The notes: generated by a model not told the origin, from the letters alone. Positions 35,837 to 45,527 are shown, counted from the first letter of the stretch. The stretch is DNA of 60,245 nucleotides from an uncultured Nitrospina sp. (GCA_913045445.1 CAJWQP010000006.1:1-60245), one strand, 5' to 3'. Numbers and translations: made by a program.

Positions 35837-36688
35837 TTATCGGCCAAAAACTTTTGCGTTTTCCTTCCTGTCTTCTTCCAGAATCTTTTTCCAGTCCCGC
35901 TTCACTATTTGAGCTTCCAGAAAATCTTCGAAAATGCTCCGCCCCAGTTCCGTTCGGTTGATTCCTTCAGGAGCGACCTGGATATCCAGTTGTGCCAGTG
36001 CCATGTCAAAGTCCTTGTCAAGCAGAGATGCCGAGTCCATACCATATTCTTTTAAAATCTGTCGGATGGTTCCGGTATTCTGATTAAACCTTCTTGCCAC
36101 TTCATTAATGTTTGATGGGCGATACTGGTTGTCTGGTGCGATTCCCAAATGATAAGCACAAAACAGTTCAAACGGGTCTAACCCAAAAGTATTTGTTTTT
36201 GACTCAAGTTTATTGCTGGATCCAGATGTGCTTGGCTGAGTTGATTTTGCCGGAGCATTTTTAGGGTTGTTATGCGTCCTGTTTTGGGGTTTGTTGCTGT
36301 GACGTTTTTGGTCAGGTCGTCCTTGTTGAGTGCCGTTTCGGTTGTTTTCATTTTGCCGGGGAAATTTTCCTCTGGATTTATTGCCCGGTCGTCCAGTCCC
36401 GTTTTTACCGTTGGAGTTCTTGTTTGCCCCATCCTGATTTCGCTTGTTAACCATGGAGAGGTGAGAAGTCAATGTTGTCGCGGATGAAGAGGAAGACGCC
36501 CAGAGATGTGGCGTATGCGATCTTTTTCCATTGCCGCCCCCGGCATTCCGGTTCTGGCCGCTATTGGCGTTGCTTCGACCTTGACCATTGCCGTTTTGGC
36601 CTTGACCGCCTCTTGATGTATTCGAGTTATTGCGCCGTTGGCCATTGCCTCTGCCGGGAGGTCGTTGGTTGCTTCCGTTTTTTTTCAA
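35837..36688 (-). CDS. Asn/Gly/Arg/Gln-rich disordered protein with conserved-looking C-terminal domain
   Basis: The 283-aa product starts at TTG 36686-36688 with AAGGAA at good spacing. Residues 1 to about 160 are low complexity, very basic and made mainly of Asn, Gly, Arg, Gln, Ser and Lys (e.g. GQNGNGQGRSNANSGQNRN). From about 168 a compact domain follows: FGLDPFELFCAYHLGI, YRPSNINEVARRFNQNTGTI, ILKEYGMDSASLL, DMALAQLDIQVAPEGINR and FEDFLEAQIV. The INEVARRFNQNTGTIRQILKEY stretch looks like a helix-turn-helix. RNA or DNA binding, possibly with condensate formation, is a guess from composition. It lies 33 bases downstream of pepF on the same strand. Confidence 0.6.
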   Translation of the reverse strand: MKKNGSNQRPPGRGNGQRRNNSNTSRGGQGQNGNGQGRSNANSGQNRNAGGGNGKRSHTPHLWASSSSSATTLTSHLSMVNKRNQDGANKNSNGKNGTGRPGNKSRGKFPRQNENNRNGTQQGRPDQKRHSNKPQNRTHNNPKNAPAKSTQPSTSGSSNKLESKTNTFGLDPFELFCAYHLGIAPDNQYRPSNINEVARRFNQNTGTIRQILKEYGMDSASLLDKDFDMALAQLDIQVAPEGINRTELGRSIFEDFLEAQIVKRDWKKILEEDRKENAKVFGR

Positions 36689-36721
36689 AATCGTATTCCT
36701 TAATAAAAAATAATAAAAATA

Positions 36722-38530
36722 TCAGGCAGTCAGTGATTCAAGTTGATCCACCAGGGTAGAAAATTTTTCGAGGGCTGTACGGATAGGCGCCGGAGATGTC
36801 ATGTCCACTCCTGCGCCTTTCAGAAGGTCGATGGGATATTTTGATCCTCCGCCCTTTAAAAAATTTAAATAATCATTCAATTCAGCAGAGCCTCCCTCCA
36901 ATACCCTGTCTGCCAGTGCGTATGCGGCGGATATTCCGGTAGCATACTTGTAAACATAAAAACTGAAATAAAAATGCGGGATACGAAAACACTCAAGGGA
37001 CAGGCAGTCATCGAGAGTGGTTTCTTCACCAAAATATTTTTCAAGGAGCTTTCGGTAAATTTCCTTGAACGCATCGAGAGTCATCGGTTGATCGTTTTCT
37101 GCGGCAGAGTAAATCAGGTGCTCGAATTCGGCGAACATGGTTTGTCTGTACAGTGTTCCGCGCAAATTGTCAATCTCTCTGCAGACCAGATAGATTTTCA
37201 TACTTTGATCAATATCCTGCGAAAGCAGATATTTAGTGAGCAGGGCTTCGTTGAATGTTGAGGCTACCTCGGCAACGAAGATCGTGTAATCGGCGTAAAG
37301 GTACGGTTGGTTTCGACGCGAGAGAAAAGAATGCATCGAGTGCCCTGCCTCATGTGCCAAAGTATACATGCTATTGATATTGTCTTCCCGGTAATTCATG
37401 AGGATAAATGGATTGGAATCATAACATCCAGATGAATAAGCGCCGTTTCGCTTGCCTTGCGATTCATAACGGTCCACCCAGCGGCTTTCGGTAAGCCCTT
37501 TTTGCAGTACTTTGGTGTAGCCCGGTCCCAGGAGCTGGAGGGATGTAAGAATCTTTGCGACAGAGTCATTGTATCCAACATGCCAATGAACATCTTTGAC
37601 CAGCGGCACGCTGGTGTCGTAGATGTGAAGTTCATCAAGTTTCAGAATGCGTTTTCTCAGTGCGAAATATTTGTGCAGGGGTGCCAGGTTTTCGTGAACG
37701 GTGGTGACGAGGTTGTCGTAGACCTCAACCGGGATATTTTCACTGAACATGGCCTTTTCTCTGACCGATGCATATTTTTTTTCGCGGGTATAGAAAATAT
37801 CTTTTTTGATGCTACTGGCAAGAAGTGACGAGTATGTGTATTGGTGGTCTGCATAGGCATCATAGAAAGTCTCGAATGCTTCTTTACGAATCCGTCGGTC
37901 ATGGTTTTGCATGAGGCTTTGAAAATTGCCCTGAGTGATGATTATTTCGTTTTCGTGTTCATCGACCACGGTCCCGAGTTTCAGGTCTGCGTTGTCGAGC
38001 ATTTCAAAAGCATCACGTGCCGCTCTGGCCATCTCCGCCGACGAGGCGAGAAGCTTTTCTTCCGGTTCAGAGAGCGTGTGTTTTCTAAATCTCAGTATCC
38101 GTTCCAGATGCAGTTTGTAAAACTCCAGTTCTTTATCCTGCAAGAATTCATTCATCCGGTCTTCCGGAATGGCCATGAGTTCGGATGGTATATAACTGCT
38201 GGCTTGCGCAATTCGTGTGTGCAGGCGAACTACCTTTTCAAAAGTGCTTTGGTTCGGTGCGTTGGTTTTGTCTTCGTCATTGCGAAGGTGGGCATAGGTA
38301 TATAGCTTTTCTATCTTGCGGGAGATATCCATGTCAAACTCAAGGCAAGCCTTGATTCTTCTCACCGAATCCGCAAGGGCTCCCTTGAAAGACTCGTAAC
38401 CGGCAATGTCTTTTTCCAGTTGATCGAAGTCTTCCTGCCAAACAGATCCCTGTGGGTATAAACCGTTTAGGTCCCATTTGGATTCGTCAGAAATATCTTT
38501 CCGAGTTACGGGTTTTGTTGTGGCTTCCAT
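36722..38530 (-). CDS. pepF: oligoendopeptidase F (M3B)
   Basis: A cytoplasmic zinc peptidase that degrades short peptides. The 602-aa protein has the HExxH site in LAHEAGHSMHSFLSRRNQP, with the third ligand in EVASTFNEAL, and the M3B-type start RKDISDESKWDLNGLYP. The C terminus includes FRIPHFYFSFYVYKYATGI, a family landmark. The track start is TTG at 38545; the ATG at 38530 is preferred since it begins directly before the conserved region, although no clear ribosome site is visible. It follows valS by about 50 bases on the same strand. Confidence 0.93.
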   Translation of the reverse strand: MEATTKPVTRKDISDESKWDLNGLYPQGSVWQEDFDQLEKDIAGYESFKGALADSVRRIKACLEFDMDISRKIEKLYTYAHLRNDEDKTNAPNQSTFEKVVRLHTRIAQASSYIPSELMAIPEDRMNEFLQDKELEFYKLHLERILRFRKHTLSEPEEKLLASSAEMARAARDAFEMLDNADLKLGTVVDEHENEIIITQGNFQSLMQNHDRRIRKEAFETFYDAYADHQYTYSSLLASSIKKDIFYTREKKYASVREKAMFSENIPVEVYDNLVTTVHENLAPLHKYFALRKRILKLDELHIYDTSVPLVKDVHWHVGYNDSVAKILTSLQLLGPGYTKVLQKGLTESRWVDRYESQGKRNGAYSSGCYDSNPFILMNYREDNINSMYTLAHEAGHSMHSFLSRRNQPYLYADYTIFVAEVASTFNEALLTKYLLSQDIDQSMKIYLVCREIDNLRGTLYRQTMFAEFEHLIYSAAENDQPMTLDAFKEIYRKLLEKYFGEETTLDDCLSLECFRIPHFYFSFYVYKYATGISAAYALADRVLEGGSAELNDYLNFLKGGGSKYPIDLLKGAGVDMTSPAPIRTALEKFSTLVDQLESLTA

Positions 38531-38580
38531 AAATAAATTAATCAAAATTTCGGGTCGTTACCCGATCTTACCGGCTGATG

Positions 38581-41229
38581 TCAGGAGAGTGCCTGATCAA
38601 TAGTTTCCAAGTGGACATTGAGCCGGGTTTGTTTTTCAGAGAGATTTTGTTTTCTCTGGTTGTCTTTCTCGATAACCTCAGGAGGCGCTTTATCGATGAA
38701 GTTCTTGTTGGAGAGTTTCTTAACTAGAACTATGATATCTTTTTCAATTTTTTTCAACTCTTTTTCTATGCGTTTCTTTTCTTCAGCAAAATCCATCTTG
38801 CCTTCCAGTGAGACAAAGATGTCCATTCCATCGGAAACGGATGAGGCAGAAACCTTCGGTTTCTCCACTTCAGGACCTGATTCAATGAGGTTCACTCGCG
38901 CCAGAGTGTTGATGTAGAGAGAATGAGTCTCCAATATTTCAGCATGTTGAGATTGTTCGGTTCGGATCAGTAGATCGAGATTGAGACCGGGATTCAAATT
39001 CATCTCACCGCGAATATTGCGTACGCAAGTGATGACGTTGATGATTGTGGAAAAAGTTTTTTCCACTTTTTTGTCAGACTTATTTTTTTCGTACTGCGGA
39101 AAATGGGACTCCATGATGCTTCCAGACGCTGAAGGAAGTTTGCTTCGGATTTCTTCTGTTATGAACGGCATGAAAGGATGAAGCAGACGCAAGCTGGCTT
39201 CCAGCACATGGACAAGAATATTCTGGGTTGCTTCCTTATCTCTTTCTCCATACAAATGCGGTTTGGACAGTTCTATAAACCAGTCGCAGTATTCGTTCCA
39301 GATAAATTTGTAGATAGCGGAAGCCGCATCGTTGAATTTGAATTCTTCAAGCGCGTGGTTAACTTCCTTGCAAGCTTCGTTGAAGCGACTGAGAATCCAC
39401 CGATGCGCGGCAGGACGTTCTGTGTTGGAATCCAACTCGCAGGTCCCCTTGTAGTCTTCCAGATTCATCAGAACGAATCGCGAGGCATTCCACAGTTTGT
39501 TGCAAAAGTTTCGGTAACCTTCGATACGTTCTTCGGCCAGTTTGATATCCCGGCCCTGGGCCGCGAATGCCGCCAATGTGAAGCGAAGGGCATCGGTGCC
39601 ATATTTATCCATCATGACCAGTGGGTTGATTACGTTTCCCTTGGTCTTGCTCATCTTCTGGCCTTCGGCATCCCGGATCAGCGCATGGATGTAGACGTCA
39701 CGGAAGGGGACCTCATCCATAAACTTGATTCCCATCATAATCATTCTCGCGACCCAGAAGAAGATGATGTCGAATCCGGTACAAAGCACAGAAGTGGGAT
39801 AAAACTTTTTCAAGGTTTGGGTTTGCTCGGGCCAGCCCAGAGTTGAAAAAGGCCACAGAGCGGAACTGAACCAGGTGTCGAGCACGTCACTTTCCTGAAT
39901 GAGATCACCCGCGCCGCAATGAGAACAAGTAGCAGGGATTTCTCGAGCCACGGTCATTTTCTGACAGGCTTGACAATTCCACGCCGGAATCTGGTGTCCC
40001 CACCAGATCTGTCTCGATATACACCAGTCGCGGATATTTTCCATCCAATCGAAATAGGTGTTTTCCCAGAACTTTGGAGTGATGCGGATGGAACCATTTT
40101 TAACAGCCTCAACCGCCGGTTCGGCCAGCGGCCTGGCTTTGACAAACCATTGTTTGGACACATAAGGCTCAACCACGGTGTGACATCGGTAACAATGGCC
40201 TACCGAATGCATGTGATTGTCGACTTTTGCCAGCAGATCCTGCTCCTTAAGATCTTCGATCAGTTGCTTTCGGCAGACAAAACGGTCCATTCCTTTATAG
40301 GCGGAACCTGCTTCATCGTTCATGGTGCCATCTGGGTTCATCACATTAATTAAATCGAGGTTGTGACGGCGTCCCAGTTCAAAATCGTTAGGGTCATGTG
40401 CGGGCGTAACTTTCAGCGCTCCTGACCCGAAAGAGGTATCGACATAATTATCGCCAATGAGCGGAAGTTCACGGCCCAGGATGGGAAGGATGAGTGTTTC
40501 TCCAATTTTGTTTTTATAGCGTTCATCTTCAGGATTCACCGCGATGGCGGTATCGCCCAGCAAAGTTTCAGGACGAGTTGTCGCGATGGTCAATGAGTCT
40601 TCGCTGTTTTTAAATTGATATTTGATGTTGTACAGATGTCCCTGAGTGTCCTTATGCTCTACTTCCAGATCGGAGAGGGCGGTATGACAGCGAGGACACC
40701 AGTTGATGATGTAATCCCCCTTATAGATTAAACCTTCGTCGTAAAGAGAAACAAAAACCTCTCGCACGGCTTTGGAAAGCCCGTCATCCATCGTGAAACG
40801 ATCCCGTTCCCAGTCGAGGGATGCGCCCAGTTTGCCCAGTTGGTGGTTGATAGCACCGCCCGATTCATCACGCCATTTCCAGACGCGCTTGACAAACTCT
40901 TCACGTCCCAACTCTTGTCGGGTCGTATTCTCACCGTGCAGTTGACGTTCGACCACGTTTTGAGTGGCGATGCCCGCATGGTCGGTTCCCGGCTGCCATA
41001 AAGCGGCGAAACCCTGCATACGTTTCCAGCGGATCAGGATATCCTGAAGCGTGCTGTTGAAAGCATGTCCGATGTGCAGTGTTCCCGTAATATTTGGCGG
41101 CGGGATGACTATTGAAAACGGGACTTTGGTTGACGTTTCATCGCCGTGATGCAAGCGGTTGTCTTCCCAGTATTTGCCCCAGCGCTCTTCAACTTCTTTC
41201 GGGCTGTAAATTTTTTCTAATTGATCCAC
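38581..41229 (-). CDS. valS: valyl-tRNA synthetase
   Basis: The 882-aa class I aminoacyl-tRNA synthetase charges tRNA-Val. It has the ATP signature PPPNITGTLHIGHAF, the KMSK loop in EGQKMSKTKGNVINP, the editing domain with TTRPETLLGDTAIAV, and a C-terminal coiled coil (AEEKKRIEKELKKIEKDI) that binds tRNA. Zn-knuckle Cys pairs occur in WCPRCHTALSD and CQACQ...CSHCGAG. The fifth residue of the KMSKS loop is Thr (KMSKT). The start ATG has no strong ribosome site. No T-box-like leader was evident. Distance to pepF suggests one transcript. Confidence 0.97.
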   Translation of the reverse strand: MDQLEKIYSPKEVEERWGKYWEDNRLHHGDETSTKVPFSIVIPPPNITGTLHIGHAFNSTLQDILIRWKRMQGFAALWQPGTDHAGIATQNVVERQLHGENTTRQELGREEFVKRVWKWRDESGGAINHQLGKLGASLDWERDRFTMDDGLSKAVREVFVSLYDEGLIYKGDYIINWCPRCHTALSDLEVEHKDTQGHLYNIKYQFKNSEDSLTIATTRPETLLGDTAIAVNPEDERYKNKIGETLILPILGRELPLIGDNYVDTSFGSGALKVTPAHDPNDFELGRRHNLDLINVMNPDGTMNDEAGSAYKGMDRFVCRKQLIEDLKEQDLLAKVDNHMHSVGHCYRCHTVVEPYVSKQWFVKARPLAEPAVEAVKNGSIRITPKFWENTYFDWMENIRDWCISRQIWWGHQIPAWNCQACQKMTVAREIPATCSHCGAGDLIQESDVLDTWFSSALWPFSTLGWPEQTQTLKKFYPTSVLCTGFDIIFFWVARMIMMGIKFMDEVPFRDVYIHALIRDAEGQKMSKTKGNVINPLVMMDKYGTDALRFTLAAFAAQGRDIKLAEERIEGYRNFCNKLWNASRFVLMNLEDYKGTCELDSNTERPAAHRWILSRFNEACKEVNHALEEFKFNDAASAIYKFIWNEYCDWFIELSKPHLYGERDKEATQNILVHVLEASLRLLHPFMPFITEEIRSKLPSASGSIMESHFPQYEKNKSDKKVEKTFSTIINVITCVRNIRGEMNLNPGLNLDLLIRTEQSQHAEILETHSLYINTLARVNLIESGPEVEKPKVSASSVSDGMDIFVSLEGKMDFAEEKKRIEKELKKIEKDIIVLVKKLSNKNFIDKAPPEVIEKDNQRKQNLSEKQTRLNVHLETIDQALS

Positions 41230-41382
41230 GATTGATTAAAAATTCCATGGAAACCCCTTTCCAAAAAGGAATCGGGAAATAATAAAACAGTACGCGGTGG
41301 CCTCCACCGTGCAGGATATATAAAAATAAAATGAATTTCGATTTTTAGAAAGAGACTGGATCGGAGGAACGGCTGGCGTTTC

Positions 41383-42699
41383 TCATACTTTTTTGATCTT
41401 GTCGATTTCTTCTTTAATGATCTCTCGCGCAATCTGTGGAGTGATTTCTCGAACTACCTCCCGCACTGACTGGGTGATGCTTTCGGAGAGTCCTGCAATT
41501 TCCTCTTCAATGGAAGTATGAAGTGAGTTTTCCAGAATGTGTTTGACGTGTTCGCCAACGACCCTGACGAAGTGCTCATCTTCCGTATCCACAGATCCGG
41601 AAAAACTTTTTAAGTGTTCATTTCTATGCGATGCCATAGCTCGGTGACTTTTCGGTTCCAGAGATGCTTGCGATAGATAAGAGAGACTTTCCTGAATCAG
41701 GTTCGGACCTGATATGCCCTTCTTTCGGGCCAGCGCCGAGGGAGTCATTTTTTCCAATAAATCCTCCGGCTCGGGAATGATGTTGTCCACCACAACCGAG
41801 GGGTCAGCTATTGGCTCTTGCCTGATACCTGGAGCCTCTACGGATTCTTCTCCCGATCCAAAGTTTACTATTTCTTGAAAGACTGTGTCCAGTTCTTCAC
41901 CGATTTCATCTTCTTCCGTGGGAGCCACTTCGCTCAACTCCTCGTACTCTGAATGGACGTCTACAGGTTCGGTCATGTCTTTGAGCGATTCGACACCTTT
42001 GATCATTTCATCAAGGGCATCTTCTTCCTTTGGCGGTGATATATCATCATCCTGCGTCAACTCGGTTGCCGGGGCCGACTTAACGATTTCGTCTGCGGCT
42101 GGCTCGATAACTTCGGTGACTTCATTTTTTTGTCCAATCACATCGTCAGCCGAAAGTTCAACAGTGGCTTCAGCTGGTTCAACGGCTTCAATCATGTCCG
42201 CCTCGGAGAGATCGAAGACAGGGTCTCCTTCCTCAACCACGCTGTCAGCCGAAAGTTCAACAGCGGCTTCGGCAGGTTCAATAGCTTCATCCATGTCCGC
42301 CGGAGAAAGTTCTACCGCCGTTTCTGCGGAGTCCTTCGAAATCAAATCAACGACCTTTTTTACGATATCGTCCGATTTGAAAGGTTTTAAAATATGATCG
42401 TCCGCGCCAGACTCATTAAACAAACTTTCGTTGAAATCTTCAAAGTCACTGGCGAGCAAAAGCACCTTGACAGAATCAAATTCAGGATCGGCTTTAATTT
42501 TTTTGGACAACTCAAACCCTGTCAGGCCAGGCATATCGACATCTGCCAGCACGATATCAGGATTGAAATCGCCTATTCTCTCGAACGCCTCTTTCCCATT
42601 ACTGATGCCCTCTACTACAGTACCTTCTTTTTCAAAGGCCATAGCGACGATATTCTGGATAGTGATGCTGTCATCTGCGACCAGGATTTTTTTTGCCAT
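41383..42699 (-). CDS. response regulator with long acidic repeat tail
   Basis: The 438-aa protein has an N-terminal receiver domain (residues 1-122): ILVADDSITIQ, phospho-acceptor Asp53 in VLADVDMPG, and Lys105 in HILKPFKSDD. The middle 200 residues are acidic and disordered, rich in Glu, Ala and Pro, with an imperfect 33-residue repeat (AVEL-S-D...EAIEPAEA). The last 40 residues form an amphipathic helix, SVREVVREITPQIAREIIKEEIDKI, like the polymerising C-terminal helix of PopZ and several delta-proteobacterial regulators. There is no DNA-binding or enzymatic output domain, so it probably acts through protein interactions, maybe at a cell pole. A promoter candidate lies at 42807-42836. Confidence 0.85.
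   Translation of the reverse strand: MAKKILVADDSITIQNIVAMAFEKEGTVVEGISNGKEAFERIGDFNPDIVLADVDMPGLTGFELSKKIKADPEFDSVKVLLLASDFEDFNESLFNESGADDHILKPFKSDDIVKKVVDLISKDSAETAVELSPADMDEAIEPAEAAVELSADSVVEEGDPVFDLSEADMIEAVEPAEATVELSADDVIGQKNEVTEVIEPAADEIVKSAPATELTQDDDISPPKEEDALDEMIKGVESLKDMTEPVDVHSEYEELSEVAPTEEDEIGEELDTVFQEIVNFGSGEESVEAPGIRQEPIADPSVVVDNIIPEPEDLLEKMTPSALARKKGISGPNLIQESLSYLSQASLEPKSHRAMASHRNEHLKSFSGSVDTEDEHFVRVVGEHVKHILENSLHTSIEEEIAGLSESITQSVREVVREITPQIAREIIKEEIDKIKKV
42146..42301. repeat. in-gene direct repeat of 57 bases, period 99
   Basis: The block at 42146-42202 (TCAGCCGAAAGTTCAACAGT...) recurs at 42245-42301 with few differences, and a weaker third copy follows at about 42305. The offset of 99 bases equals 33 codons, so the repeat preserves the frame in the acidic linker of the response regulator. 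Confidence 0.75.
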
Positions 42700-42806
42700 T
42701 GGAGGTTTTCCTTCACGAAGCCTGTGGAATGAAAAACAGGTTTTGCACTTGGCTTATCGACTGTGGAACATGCGGAAGGGGACTCGTTTATAAAAATTCC
42801 TCATCA

Positions 42807-42836
42807 AGTATAGCATAGTTCCAAAAACCAAATCAA
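42807..42836 (-). promoter_or_regulatory. candidate promoter of the response-regulator gene
   Basis: On the minus strand, TTGATT (42831-42836) and TATACT (42807-42812) are separated by 18 bases. The leader would be about 100 bases. The match is 4 of 6 and 5 of 6. Confidence 0.38.
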
Positions 42837-42988
42837 ACATTGAGGTCTGGTGAGTTTCCTCAAACGAGCAAAGGGTTCCAGTTATGGACAGTTTTCATAA
42901 GCTGCCTCCCCTATGCCTCTGTATGAATAAATGATACCATGTTTTCAGAGTCCATTATGAGATTCTGGGTAACTATAACCTGGAGCAA

Positions 42989-44953
42989 GTGGATCATGAG
43001 GAATTGAGAGTGAATTATCATTCAGCACATGAGTCTCTCCAGAAGACGAAGCCTGTAATTTGGGTCGGGGCATTGGTGTTTCTGTTGACGACGGCAGGCA
43101 CGGCGTTCGCCGGATTCATACAACTGGACGGGGTTGCCGACGTTAAAACCCGATTCAGCCGCGGGTGTTCTACTATGCAGGAAGTAACCGAGCTGGCTCG
43201 TGCTAGGTCAATAGATGTGGTTGTTTTCGGCGATCAGGCTCGCGATGCTCTGGAATACGGGTTGGTTCCATTCGAACATATTATCAAGATACGAAATGAA
43301 AACTCATCTGTGCTTACTGTGGGCGCACCGGCCTACGTCTCGGAAGTTAATGACAACGACAAACAGTTTGAAGAGACCCTTCTCATTCCCGGAACAGAGG
43401 TCGCTCCATTTTACTATTGGACTGGAAATGTTTTCAAAGGCGACCTTGTCGCTAATAATTTAGACAAACATCTCTTTGTCGTTGGATTCGAGGCACCTGA
43501 AGTTTATGAGCAGCTACCTATCCTGGACAGTAATTTTTCTCAGCGTTACCTGAAGCGACACCAGTATTTTTTCGGTGGATGTGTCGCGCTTTTTCTATTG
43601 TCCCTCGTTCCGGTGGTTAAAGGATATAAGAGAAAAATCACAGGGGTGGTGGCAGGCATTATGTTTCTTCTTGTCGTCAGCAACCAGCCATTGCGAAGTT
43701 CTCCTTTTAGCCAGTATGGCGGCGATCTGGGTGCCCAACCTTATCAGGAATTGATTGATTATGTAAATGAGAATGGCGGACTGGTTTTCTGGAATCATAT
43801 GGAAGCGGATGATGGAGCAAGGCAGGAAGGACGAGTGGGTTACAACACGATGCCGCATCCCGAAGACCTCGTGCTGACTTCCGGGTATACCGGTTTTCAG
43901 TCAGTCGCAGATTTTCCGATCATGCAAATCGAACCTGGCAACGAGTGGGATCATGTATTGGGTGAGTATCTTCAAGGCCAGCGGGAAAAGCCGGCGTGGG
44001 GGTATGGCGGGAATAATTATTTATGCGAGGATGGCGAAACCAAGCTCGGTGACATTCGAACTGTATTCCTGGTCCGGGAAAAATCACGGGACAATGTACT
44101 CGATGCCCTGGCAAGCGGACGGATGTACGCTGTGCGCCAGAAGGGTGACGAACGACTCTCTCTCGATGATTTCACCGTGACCGATGTTAAGTCGGGGCAG
44201 ATGGCGGCCATGGGTGAGGAACTAACCTCAAGCGATTTTCCTGAGTTGAAGGCCAGGCTCCGCTTCACAAAAGGAACCGCACAAACCGTTCGTCTGTCCA
44301 TCATTCGTAATGGAGTGGAAGTAAAGCAAGAGACAGCGGCGCTTCCTTATGAACTGACCTGGCGGGATGTGGGTGTGAACAGGGAAGAAGGGCCCGTGTT
44401 TTACCGACTCAAGGTGGAAGCGGATGAAGCAAACTATCTGGTGTCTAATCCGATCTTTGTCCGCTTTGGTAAAGGAATGTCCGATCAGGTAGCGTCACTT
44501 CCGCAAAGCACGACCAAGAAATTGAGTATGGTCGAGCCTGTTAAACCCAAAGTGCAATCGTCGCAAAGACCCGATGCTCCATCGGCAAAACCTCCCGGCA
44601 AACCGGATCAGGATAAAGTGGCTCGTCCATTGGCAAGTCCGTCCAAACCTGAAATCAGGATACAGCCTCCCAGTTTAAGTCCACCAGCAGTAAAACAGCC
44701 CACCGCTCCTGCAGTGAAGGTGCCATCGGTTCCGGAAATAGCCGGTCAGCAATCGGTGGTCGCGAAAATAAATGGGGTTTCCTTGAAGACGGGTCCCGGT
44801 CCTAAATTTCCCGAGGTGGGGAAATTGAAAAAAGGTGATCGCTTGCCCCTGATCCGAAGCACCACCGTCAAATTTAACGGCAAGCCCTGGCTCGCGGTCG
44901 ATGCGGGTGGGCGCAAAGCCTACGTCTGGAGTGGACTGGTCACTACCGAGTAA
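42989..44953 (+). CDS. membrane-anchored degenerate PHP-like protein with C-terminal SH3 domain
   Basis: The 654-aa product starts at GTG 42989, with another GTG at 43010 better spaced from GAGGA. It has a first membrane helix (VIWVGALVFLLTTAGTAFAG), a domain reading VKTRFSRGCSTMQEVTELAR...VVVFGDQARDALEYG that follows the PHP phosphoesterase pattern but has lost the metal-binding His residues, two more helices at about 195-235, then LVFWNHMEADDG (remaining PHP-like His). A Ser/Pro/Lys-rich linker and a bacterial SH3 domain (about 585-650: GVSLKTGPGPKFPEVGKLKKGD, AYVWSGLV) end it. The likely site is the periplasmic face. It may be a non-catalytic binding protein; that is inference. Confidence 0.6.
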   Translation: MDHEELRVNYHSAHESLQKTKPVIWVGALVFLLTTAGTAFAGFIQLDGVADVKTRFSRGCSTMQEVTELARARSIDVVVFGDQARDALEYGLVPFEHIIKIRNENSSVLTVGAPAYVSEVNDNDKQFEETLLIPGTEVAPFYYWTGNVFKGDLVANNLDKHLFVVGFEAPEVYEQLPILDSNFSQRYLKRHQYFFGGCVALFLLSLVPVVKGYKRKITGVVAGIMFLLVVSNQPLRSSPFSQYGGDLGAQPYQELIDYVNENGGLVFWNHMEADDGARQEGRVGYNTMPHPEDLVLTSGYTGFQSVADFPIMQIEPGNEWDHVLGEYLQGQREKPAWGYGGNNYLCEDGETKLGDIRTVFLVREKSRDNVLDALASGRMYAVRQKGDERLSLDDFTVTDVKSGQMAAMGEELTSSDFPELKARLRFTKGTAQTVRLSIIRNGVEVKQETAALPYELTWRDVGVNREEGPVFYRLKVEADEANYLVSNPIFVRFGKGMSDQVASLPQSTTKKLSMVEPVKPKVQSSQRPDAPSAKPPGKPDQDKVARPLASPSKPEIRIQPPSLSPPAVKQPTAPAVKVPSVPEIAGQQSVVAKINGVSLKTGPGPKFPEVGKLKKGDRLPLIRSTTVKFNGKPWLAVDAGGRKAYVWSGLVTTE

Positions 44954-44981
44954 ATTTCACGAGTTCCCACGCCATACGCAT

Positions 44982-45527
44982 TCAGGAATATTCATTAACG
45001 GATCGGCCCTTGTCCACCCGGTATAGAAACAGGTTTTTATCCTCATTGACTTTGATGGGTTCCATGTTGCGGATGCAGAACCGGTAACAGACGATCCGCG
45101 CCGAAGGCTTCATCCGGTCCAGAATTTCCGGGAACAGCTGGTCCAGTGCCTGATGGGTGAGATAGAGGTAGATGATGTCTGCTTCGCTTACATCGAAATC
45201 GTATATATTCCCCCGATGAATTTGCACCTTGTCTGTCAGCTCCGCCGCTGTTACAAAAATTCTTGAAAGCCAGACTTTGATCGGGTCAATCTCCACCCCA
45301 GTGCCCCGCACACATTTTTCGCGTGTGGCGCCGATCAGGACGCGCCCGTCTCCCGATCCAAGATCATAGAACTTCTCACCGGGTTGAAGGTCGGCAAAAT
45401 TTATAATCCGCTCAATATTTTCGTCCGACAAAGGGTGCCAGGGCGCACCAAAAAATACCGGCAAAATAACCATCGCCGCCAGTAAAAGGACAAATGCGAT
45501 AAATAAAATGCTAACAACGGAAAGCAT
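44982..45527 (-). CDS. membrane-anchored SAM-dependent methyltransferase
   Basis: The 181-aa protein has an N-terminal membrane helix at about 4-27 (VVSILFIAFVLLLAAMVILP), followed by a class I methyltransferase fold: motif I FYDLGSGDGRVLIGA near 55, acidic post-I residue in GTGVEIDP, HRGNIYDFDV, and motif IV-like IIYLYLTHQALDQL. This outline recalls the FAM173/ATPSCKMT group of protein-lysine methyltransferases. The bacterial substrate is unknown. A promoter candidate is at 45595-45623, and about 320 non-coding bases separate it from the ABC-F gene upstream. Confidence 0.8.
   Translation of the reverse strand: MLSVVSILFIAFVLLLAAMVILPVFFGAPWHPLSDENIERIINFADLQPGEKFYDLGSGDGRVLIGATREKCVRGTGVEIDPIKVWLSRIFVTAAELTDKVQIHRGNIYDFDVSEADIIYLYLTHQALDQLFPEILDRMKPSARIVCYRFCIRNMEPIKVNEDKNLFLYRVDKGRSVNEYS

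Noticed and set aside
39178-39846. 222-aa plus-strand ORF
   Set aside because: It lies wholly inside valS on the other strand, with no ribosome site or family features.
41230-41382. T-box-like leader before valS
   Set aside because: No T-box core or antiterminator pairing was found, and T-boxes are mainly a Gram-positive feature.
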